DNA of 19,230 nucleotides, from positions 187 to 19,416 of the forward strand of contig DDXR01000056.1 of the NCBI GenBank assembly GCA_002347565.1. The letters run 5' to 3'. The notes beneath the pieces were generated by a model that searched no databases, was not told where the DNA came from, and was given only the letters and a program-made list of their open reading frames with translations. Positions 14,801 through 19,230 of this stretch are shown here, one piece after another. Each line of letters begins with the position of its first letter. The stretch's first letter is position 1. This stretch comes from a bacterium UBP2_UBA2255 (GTDB taxonomy: Bacteria > Edwardsbacteria > AC1 > EtOH8). The position numbers and the translations under genes are program-made.

Positions 14801-16701
14801 AACCTGATGTTTGTATTATCCTGTCCAGTCGTATCCATCCCGTCCCAAGAGATTTTATTGTCGAATATATTTGCCGTGCCACTATACCTACCACCATCTT
14901 GGACGAAATTGTCCAAGACATATTTTGTAGTGCTATTGAAGTCATAATATTCGACCCAGACCGAATCGTTATCGCCCGAGGCTGGGCACCATGACCGCCA
15001 AACCACTCCATTGTCACTCAATTCAACAGCAGCACTGCGCACCCTGTCGGCATCAGCGATGATGCTGATTGTACTACCGTCGTACCGCCATACCGGATTC
15101 GTATACGACGTTGTGCCTTGATACCACACTACGTTACTACCGTATATTTTTGGCAGACGGTACAAGTTGTCGTTTGAGCTTAAAAGAATCGTCGTGTCGC
15201 TATCATAATCATACATTTTTATTTTACCCAGGCTGGCGCCTACGGCGCTCTCTCTCCAAACTACCTTGCCATGCCACACATCGCATTGGCGATCATTGAT
15301 GTCATTATCCGTAATTTGGATGATGCCGGTGGTGGTGAACGTCCATTCGTAGGCCACGCTGTCCGCCTTGACGCCGCCCTCGATTGGCTTACCAGCCAGA
15401 TCGTGGATCCTTGATAGTAATTGGACTTTTACCGTATCACGCGGCAACAATCGTTTTGCCAGGGTAATTTTCATCGTGTCGCAAACGTACTGCACGGAGG
15501 AAACGTCCAAGGTATCATTTCTGTAGCTGATCACCCTTACCGGCTGTTGGTACACAACAGTGTGGCTGTCCATCTTCTCCGAGAACGTGCACCACAGCTT
15601 TCTTGTGGCCATCACGCTGTCCCACTTGGCCGGGTATGTTTTCTTAACTCTTGGTGCGAAATTGTCAACTAATATCGAATCATCAATGGCAACCACCGAA
15701 TCGCCATTGTGCGCCCAAGCCTTGACCGTGGTCACATAATAGCCATCCGGGAACAATGCGTCCTCTATCGAATCGGCATCGGCCCCGGATGTTGTTTTGT
15801 GGGCTTTCGTGTTCCAGCAGCTGTCCTTGATGTTGGATAGACCAATTGGTGCGGTATTCCCACAATTAGTTACAATATAATATTGAGCTGTATCAGTCGA
15901 AAGTAGTTTGTTATATGTTAAAAAATACCTTGCTGTATCAAGTGCTATCTGTCCGGTCATTTCGAACATTTTACGAAATGGAATATTACCCCCGCTATTT
16001 TTCGGTGTAATGCCATAACCTAGCGAATAAACGCCACATATTGTATCGCCATTTATGGTTGTTGCGGCGCGGACAGTGATATCTACCGCGCCACGCAGGT
16101 AGCTTGTTGTTGCTCCATAGTTGTTACTAATGGAGTCGTTTTGGTCTTTATAGTAATATATTTCATAAGGATGCGATACATTTGCTTTTGGGCAAATCCT
16201 CGGTGATTGAAATGGCTCTGGAATAAGGCTATCCAACGGATTTTGGTAACCAATAAATCCAGTGGTGTCGTTAGATTTCATAAAATGGATATGATTATCG
16301 CCCGGAAAACTTGCAACAAAGCCAATTGTATCACCAATGCTTACAATATCGCCCAGGTTAATGCCCTGTTTTGGCCTGATATGCCCACAATGCCACCCAA
16401 CACTATCAGCCATTGTTGATCCGATAATGACACAACCATTCTTGTAATTATTAATAGAATCTTTCTGAATACAGATTATGTAACCGTTCACAACAGAAAA
16501 AACAGCCAAACCAGTATCGCTGGGTATATCGACGCCGGTATGGAAACCCGCTCCGAGCACATATTTGCTGTTCCAATCGCCATAGGTTTTGTTCAATGCA
16601 TGGGATGAATCTTGCTCAATTATCGGCCATTTAACTGCTTCACATACTGTTGCGCAAAGTAAGCCCATGGCTATTGCAGCGATATATGCAAGGTGCTTCA
16701 T
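11830..16701 (-). CDS. Giant secreted M23 peptidase / beta-propeller / FN3 protein with FlgD-like C-terminal domain
   Basis: This 1623-residue exported protein has a signal peptide (residues 1 to about 22). An M23 (LytM-type) metallopeptidase domain follows at about 30-165. Its metal and catalytic residues appear as H54 and D58 (GFHTGVDI), H107 (CGHI) and H137/H139 (NHIHF), so it could cleave peptidoglycan cross-links. Later parts are an Ig-like Big_5-type domain (about 350-460), TolB-like propeller repeats (about 460-815; words such as HGKVVWRES, YGSNVVWYQG, DNGVVWRSW), and two FN3 domains (about 830-1015). A second propeller or sialidase-like region (about 1020-1360) and a possible carbohydrate-binding module (about 1360-1500) follow. 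The C-terminal FlgD-like Ig domain (about 1535-1623) has NTPNPF near its start and ends in RKMVLVK. Such tails serve as type IX-type sorting or anchoring signals in FCB bacteria. Its ATG overlaps the upstream stop codon by ATGA. It is more AT-rich than pilB, most of all in its N-terminal half. The exact function is unknown. Confidence 0.85.
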   Translation of the reverse strand: MKHLAYIAAIAMGLLCATVCEAVKWPIIEQDSSHALNKTYGDWNSKYVLGAGFHTGVDIPSDTGLAVFSVVNGYIICIQKDSINNYKNGCVIIGSTMADSVGWHCGHIRPKQGINLGDIVSIGDTIGFVASFPGDNHIHFMKSNDTTGFIGYQNPLDSLIPEPFQSPRICPKANVSHPYEIYYYKDQNDSISNNYGATTSYLRGAVDITVRAATTINGDTICGVYSLGYGITPKNSGGNIPFRKMFEMTGQIALDTARYFLTYNKLLSTDTAQYYIVTNCGNTAPIGLSNIKDSCWNTKAHKTTSGADADSIEDALFPDGYYVTTVKAWAHNGDSVVAIDDSILVDNFAPRVKKTYPAKWDSVMATRKLWCTFSEKMDSHTVVYQQPVRVISYRNDTLDVSSVQYVCDTMKITLAKRLLPRDTVKVQLLSRIHDLAGKPIEGGVKADSVAYEWTFTTTGIIQITDNDINDRQCDVWHGKVVWRESAVGASLGKIKMYDYDSDTTILLSSNDNLYRLPKIYGSNVVWYQGTTSYTNPVWRYDGSTISIIADADRVRSAAVELSDNGVVWRSWCPASGDNDSVWVEYYDFNSTTKYVLDNFVQDGGRYSGTANIFDNKISWDGMDTTGQDNTNIRLYDINTAITSNVSYPCTLDDYTPDISYGQVAWRQCIAPDYPGRIMLYDGKSNVEIAGLPEHSTYWGPFIDNGLILYKEGAWNYETNYLHYNDGADVVIDTVPGGEYYDGIINIRVDKQQAAYLKLRDDNTGIYNACYFDYNRKKKIRFTTGAMEHTQFIALHDGFVVFEKHDGNDYEIFMYIADTLCNPPAIVRSLQQSQVVVKTGQARVQLTWIKNTESDLAGYRIYRSSSSHAYSRSTPYAQVAATDSSYIDDEPLSGDNYYVVTAYNQAGYMSGYSNQVVSTIPLSPPQNLTAACLTPPLRVALAWQKPAGGKIAKYYVYRRDDGGVFGAALDSIAGTDTTYTDISVSSEFTYFYCVDARDSAGHVSGNSNEAFAIAHSPLLSSTSKATAHNNSRKLSYSTPSGALHFAYQSAGHVWHAMSFDEGATWANDTVVGACDRSASLALDTAGYPSVLWPHGSGLEYAHQASPWIPPVPGLPACMISRPSLAISRSDTAIAAFTEYYYISDEEDDESAIGLARFPVANFDAAVVESLGISGKTPMIAIDDSGTIHLAFVSGDVVQYMSNPGGVWSAPEAVSEGTAMARHPVIDAYGDRLCLAWEQDQGGAADIYGRARTISTGMWSAIENISNNPSSSRNPAIAASSYLYWADDSTGKYQIYRKRYIDGAGWPDSAKALVAASDSAGDFPQLAYRQVLDATIIFALWTQGDTMPYRVAFNKAAVQPVPKIYIDGGTATASPFNIHRDGYRVFGPASYQSVDYGSEYVSYQFNGLNSWQDYRIAVTYYWQNEGGAKARAAEQAEESAESGNFWIEQLKIDQQTVANDRVRSGEKVVIERDVPRKLYDKDSSIVLTVNRIKGGYAMATDIKLYAFDKPGQGKTGGCVTSAAAQSLTPSMPLVNELLQNTPNPFGSGATSISYALATPGHVSLKIYNCAGQLVRTLVDAPHQPGRYRPQWDGKNDAGAQAAAGIYHYRIIAGRFSDTRKMVLVK

Positions 16702-18044
16702 TTGCCCACCTCCATATAGTACAGCCCGCCATAGGTTAATATAATCTTCCCGTTTGATGAAATTACACCATCTTTCCCTGTATCATAGATGCCATTGCCC
16801 TTTTCAGTTATCAGTACGCCCCTGATAAAAACTTTACCTCCATCTTTTGTCGAAGAGCAAATGCCCTCCAAATCCATCTTATCAACGTATTTTACCCATA
16901 GTATATTCCCTTTTCCAACATCACATAAATATATCTTTTTATCATCACAAGGATAAACAACATACCTGCCGTCTTGTGTATAAACCGGTTTGTAAGCAGT
17001 AAAATCGTATTTTTTATGTAGGCTTCCCGCTTCATCCAATATCATTATAAACGGCTTACCCCCTGGATAATAATCGGACACTGCTATCCGCTTGTGATCA
17101 TCCGAGATAGAAAAACAAGCGTTCGAAAAACGGCCGTCGTGGGAATTCTTATATTTCCAAAGCAAATTGCCTGTTTTGTCATATGCGTTTATAAATCCGA
17201 TATTATTCTCCCATGTCATTATCCCAAAGATTCCGCCGTCAGCAGAAAGATCGAAAAGATTTCGCCACCCCCATGCGCCGCCACATCCGTTCACTACGTT
17301 CGCATTTATCAAAGCGCCTCGTTCGTCATAAAAGAATACCTGGTGCACGATTTCGTCATACTCACCGTATTTTTGGACCCCGATAATTACCTTCCCATCA
17401 TTGGAGATAAACCAAGGGTACTTCACATCATCCCTGTCCCATAGTATCTTCCCGTTCTCATTATCAATTAAGATTGAACGCTTATTAAGTTTGTGGTAAC
17501 TATAGAAATTTGATAAACTGTCAGAACGTGCTTCGATTTGCGCTATATAGTATTTGATGCTATCCTGGTGTTTTCGCATGCCTTCTTTATCATTGGCTCT
17601 TTCAGCTTTCCTATGCAGCCATTCATTTTCATCCCGTCTTGTAGCACTATGCAACTGTCTTTGTGCTAAGCTCCCTTTAAGGTTTTCAAACACTCGTTCT
17701 TTTTGGTCATCGATATAAACTACTATAAATCTATTGTTCTTTGAAGTAACTATCTTGCGCGTGTCCTCCGGCAGCCGCATTTCGCCGCCGTCATTATAGT
17801 AAAGCACGTGCTTGCTGCGTGCCAGATCGACCCGAACGCTGTTTAACACCCAATCTATATCTTCCTGCGGCACGCTTTTGCCACGGCTTTGCAGCGCTTT
17901 CATTATTTCCGGCAGGGGATTGCCCTGTTTGGCTTGCTCAAACGTGTAGATCAAGTCAAGTTTTATCTTTGACTGCTCTTGGGCAGATAGCCCGGCGGCA
18001 ATAGCCGCTACAGCTATGAGCGCGGCGAGAATTAGCTTCTTCAT
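16698..18044 (-). CDS. Secreted PQQ/WD40-like beta-propeller protein of unknown function
   Basis: I do not recognise a named family for this 448-residue protein. It begins with a signal peptide (MKKLILAALIAVAAIAAGLSA), so it is exported. Residues about 25-190 are charged and partly helical, with a Lys/Arg/Glu-rich stretch around 120-175. Residues about 190-448 hold at least four blade-like repeats of the form GKILWDRD...ISNDGKVIIG, GNLLWKYK...SISDDHKRIAVSD, GSLHKKYD...YTQDGRYVVY and GNILWVKY...STKDGGKVFI, typical of a propeller. The ATG at 18042-18044 has AGGAGA 9 bases upstream. The stop codon overlaps the start of the 1623-residue gene (ATGA), so the two products are coupled and probably act together outside the cytoplasm. 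It is much more AT-rich than the pil genes. Confidence 0.8.
   Translation of the reverse strand: MKKLILAALIAVAAIAAGLSAQEQSKIKLDLIYTFEQAKQGNPLPEIMKALQSRGKSVPQEDIDWVLNSVRVDLARSKHVLYYNDGGEMRLPEDTRKIVTSKNNRFIVVYIDDQKERVFENLKGSLAQRQLHSATRRDENEWLHRKAERANDKEGMRKHQDSIKYYIAQIEARSDSLSNFYSYHKLNKRSILIDNENGKILWDRDDVKYPWFISNDGKVIIGVQKYGEYDEIVHQVFFYDERGALINANVVNGCGGAWGWRNLFDLSADGGIFGIMTWENNIGFINAYDKTGNLLWKYKNSHDGRFSNACFSISDDHKRIAVSDYYPGGKPFIMILDEAGSLHKKYDFTAYKPVYTQDGRYVVYPCDDKKIYLCDVGKGNILWVKYVDKMDLEGICSSTKDGGKVFIRGVLITEKGNGIYDTGKDGVISSNGKIILTYGGLYYMEVGK
16707..16713 (-). promoter_or_regulatory. Shine-Dalgarno site inside the upstream gene, for the 1623-residue protein
   Basis: GGAGGTG on the minus strand lies about 5 bases before the ATG at 16699-16701, within the last codons of the upstream propeller gene. 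With the ATGA stop/start overlap it fixes the start of the 1623-residue protein and indicates translational coupling. Confidence 0.8.
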
Positions 18045-18097
18045 TGTGGGGGTCTCCTATTTTAATGCTACACCCTGTGTTGGCACTACGGGTTCGC

Positions 18098-18164
18098 TCA
18101 TAGTTCCTCGGCCACGGTTTCCTTGATAGCCTCGTCGATGGTCGTCAGCCCGGCGTTAACCTTG
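18098..18164 (-). pseudogene. Remnant of a pilB 3' end (last 22 codons)
   Basis: Read on the minus strand, this stretch encodes KVNAGLTTIDEAIKETVAEEL followed by TGA. The end of the pilB-like gene at 18667 reads KVAAGLTTIDEVIKETVAED. At the DNA level 18105-18164 matches 18671-18730 at 53 of 60 positions without gaps, by hand count. Similarity stops abruptly at 18164, three bases before the DUF2442 stop codon (18168-18170). No start codon or ATPase domain is attached, so this is not a gene. It appears to be the displaced original terminus of pilB, cut off by the DUF4160/DUF2442 pair. A 14-codon reading frame (18057-18101, MSEPVVPTQGVALK) overlaps its stop as ATGA; it may be the stub of a former downstream gene. 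Confidence 0.8.
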
Positions 18165-18167
18165 GTT

Positions 18168-18458
18168 CTACCGTTTTGCGGAACCCAGCCGTGAACTCTT
18201 CACCTTCGACATCAATGGATATTTTAGGGGATTTTCCAAGTTGTCGATCTCCAAATCCACATCCAATGCCGGCCAATATAAATGGCGTTCATGAAACAGC
18301 TGGACGTACTTTATCGCCTTCGGGGTCCTACCTTTAAAAAACGGGTATGCCCGGTAATGGAGAAAATACTCCCGGCCTTTGACGAACATCCAAATGCCGT
18401 GGGGCGTAATGTTCTCAACTCTTGCCGAAATGGGCGTGCCACGCTTCAAGGATTTCAT
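18168..18458 (-). CDS. DUF2442 family protein
   Basis: This 96-residue protein of the DUF2442 family has an unknown biochemical function. The visible pattern is ITPHGIWMFVKGREYFLHY, then YPFFKGRTPKAIKYVQL and HLYWPALDVDLEIDNLENP, which is the family core. The ATG at 18456-18458 is chosen because GAGGAG (18466-18471) lies 7 bases upstream. A TTG five codons earlier is open but has no such site. It overlaps the DUF4160 gene by 44 bp in another frame, so the two are likely cotranslated. DUF4160 and DUF2442 genes are often found side by side and have been suspected to form toxin-antitoxin-like pairs; that role is unproven here. The gene ends three bases before the pilB remnant. Confidence 0.85.
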   Translation of the reverse strand: MKSLKRGTPISARVENITPHGIWMFVKGREYFLHYRAYPFFKGRTPKAIKYVQLFHERHLYWPALDVDLEIDNLENPLKYPLMSKVKSSRLGSAKR

Positions 18459-18657
18459 CCCTGCGCTCCTCAATGATCACCTGAACTTTATGCAGGTCTC
18501 TCTTGTTGACGCCGTAGTTTACGGCCAACGATATCACCGGTTCCAGCCAAAATTTAGCCTCTCCGCTCCCGCCGGTCACATGGACGTGGATCCTCCTCTC
18601 CTCATTGGAAAGGAAATAGAACCTGTATCCTTTGGCCTTGAAAACGGTCGGACTCAT
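18415..18657 (-). CDS. DUF4160 family protein
   Basis: This 80-residue protein is of the DUF4160 family, recognised by the opening PTVFKAKGYRFYFLSNEE, then IHVHV, GEAKFWLEP and a C-terminal LEAWHAHFG. Its function is unknown. It is usually paired with DUF2442, as here. The ATG at 18655-18657 lies 9 bp after the stop codon of the pilB-like gene, with no evident Shine-Dalgarno sequence. Expression may therefore depend on ribosomes finishing pilB. Base composition is lower in G+C than that of pilB, which fits separate acquisition. Confidence 0.87.
   Translation of the reverse strand: MSPTVFKAKGYRFYFLSNEERRIHVHVTGGSGEAKFWLEPVISLAVNYGVNKRDLHKVQVIIEERRDEILEAWHAHFGKS
18466..18471 (-). promoter_or_regulatory. 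Shine-Dalgarno site deciding the DUF2442 start
   Basis: GAGGAG on the minus strand, inside the DUF4160 gene, lies 7 bases before the ATG at 18456-18458. It favours that start over the upstream TTG at 18471-18473, which overlaps the site itself. Confidence 0.7.
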
Positions 18658-18666
18658 CAGTATCGC

Positions 18667-19230
18667 TCAATCCTCGGCCACGGTTTCCTTGATCACCTCG
18701 TCGATGGTTGTCAGCCCGGCCGCCACCTTGTCGATGCCGTCCCGCCGGGTCGTGACCATGCCCTCCGCCACCGCCTGGGCCTCGATCTCGTTGGCCTGGG
18801 CCCTGGCCATGATCAGGTCGCGGATGGCCGGGGTGATCGGGATCACCTCGGCGATGGCCATCCGGCCGCGGTACCCGGTGTTGCGGCACTCGGCGCAGCC
18901 CCGGCCCCGGAAGAACTTGACGGTGCGGGGGTCGGTGCCCCTGCTCAGGAACTCCCGCACCAGGTTCTCGTCCGGCCGGTACTCCTCCTTGCAGGCGGGG
19001 CAGATCCGCCGCACCAGACGCTGCGACAGCACCGTCAGCAGCGAGGAGGCGATCATGAACGGCTCCACCCCCATGTCCACCATCCGGGTGATGGTCAGGG
19101 CGGCGGTGTTGGTGTGGACCGACGACAGCACCAGGTGGCCGGTAAGCGACGAACGGATGGCGATCTCGGCGGTCTCCTTGTCGCGGATCTCGCCCACCAT
19201 GATGATGTTGGGGTCCTGCCGCAGGAAGGC
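18667..19230 (-). CDS. pilB: Second PilB/GspE-type ATPase, C-terminal 187 residues (cut by window edge)
   Basis: This is the 3' part of a second PilB-like assembly ATPase; the frame runs off the right edge. Visible are FLRQDPNIIMVGEIRDKET (Walker B region), the His box TGHLVLSSVHTNT, QRLVRRICPAC with a second pair CAEC forming the zinc site, the NTGYRGRMAIAEVIP motif, and the tail GLTTIDEVIKETVAED. Its Walker B region is closer to the family norm than that of the pilB at 10032-11807, and the two sequences are clearly different paralogues. Walker A and the N-terminal domains lie outside the window. The last 60 bp are duplicated at 18105-18164, and a DUF4160/DUF2442 pair begins 9 bp after the stop codon. 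It could equally serve a type II-like secretion system. Confidence 0.93.
   Translation of the reverse strand, partial: AFLRQDPNIIMVGEIRDKETAEIAIRSSLTGHLVLSSVHTNTAALTITRMVDMGVEPFMIASSLLTVLSQRLVRRICPACKEEYRPDENLVREFLSRGTDPRTVKFFRGRGCAECRNTGYRGRMAIAEVIPITPAIRDLIMARAQANEIEAQAVAEGMVTTRRDGIDKVAAGLTTIDEVIKETVAED
18671..18730. repeat. Direct repeat shared with 18105-18164 (pilB 3' end duplication)
   Basis: These last 60 bases of the pilB-like gene recur at 18105-18164 in the same orientation, at 53 of 60 identical positions by hand count. The pair brackets the DUF4160 and DUF2442 genes at a spacing of 566 bp. Sequences beyond either end of the repeat do not match. Confidence 0.85.

Noticed and set aside
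18061..18080. TGGCAC on the plus strand near 18070 as a sigma-54 promoter
   Set aside because: No TTGC element follows at the right spacing, and no plus-strand gene lies downstream.
1..19230. CRISPR arrays, tRNA or rRNA genes, insertion sequences and a pilin gene
   Set aside because: I searched by eye for regularly spaced repeats, tRNA-like ends, transposase or integrase motifs and the pilin N-terminal GFTLIE motif, and found none.

Overview
All supported genes lie on the minus strand, so transcription runs from high to low coordinates. The window suggests an uncultivated Gram-negative bacterium, probably a metagenome contig. Two signals point to different lineages. The left part (about 1-6000) has GCG/ACG-rich codons and intergenic palindromes of a type I associate with Verrucomicrobiota/Kiritimatiellota-like genomes. 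The right part has GCC/ACC-rich type IV pilus genes, plus a giant secreted protein with the FlgD-like C-terminal domain typical of FCB-type candidate phyla. Both taxonomic readings are inference; no marker gene is present.

Layout, left to right. 1-2711: 5' part of gltB (glutamate synthase large subunit), cut by the window edge. 2712-3016: intergenic palindromic repeats and a GC-rich hairpin. 3017-4726: a PII protein gene and amtB, an ammonium sensing and uptake pair transcribed amtB to glnK. A textbook sigma-54 promoter (4767-4782) and a 12-bp inverted repeat (4786-4851) lie upstream of amtB. 4980-5360: a YajD-type HNH nuclease. 5432-7603: an unusual sigma-54 activator (membrane sensor, PAS, degenerate HisKA, AAA+, Fis). 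7629-11807: pilC, pilT, pilB. 11830-16701: a 1623-residue secreted M23 peptidase / beta-propeller / FN3 / FlgD-like protein. It is translationally coupled to a 448-residue secreted beta-propeller protein (16698-18044). 18098-18657: a DUF4160-DUF2442 gene pair sitting between the intact 3' end of a second pilB-like gene and a second, degenerate copy of that same 3' end. 18667-19230: the 3' part of that second pilB-like gene, cut by the window edge.

How it fits together. The left block is nitrogen assimilation: ammonium entry (AmtB), its PII regulator, and glutamate synthesis (GltB). The sigma-54 promoter suits nitrogen control, and the nearby activator carries a sigma-54 AAA+ domain. The right block is a type IV pilus motor cassette: extension ATPase, retraction ATPase and platform protein, with a PilS-like sensor where pilS/pilR are often found. 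No pilin gene is visible.

The points most worth following are: (a) the codon-usage switch inside the AAA+ domain of the sigma-54 activator, which marks either recombination or a chimeric assembly join; (b) the apparent insertion of a DUF4160/DUF2442 cassette at the 3' end of pilB with regeneration of the pilB terminus; and (c) a PilS-like sensor that has lost its phospho-acceptor histidine and is fused directly to a sigma-54 activator.
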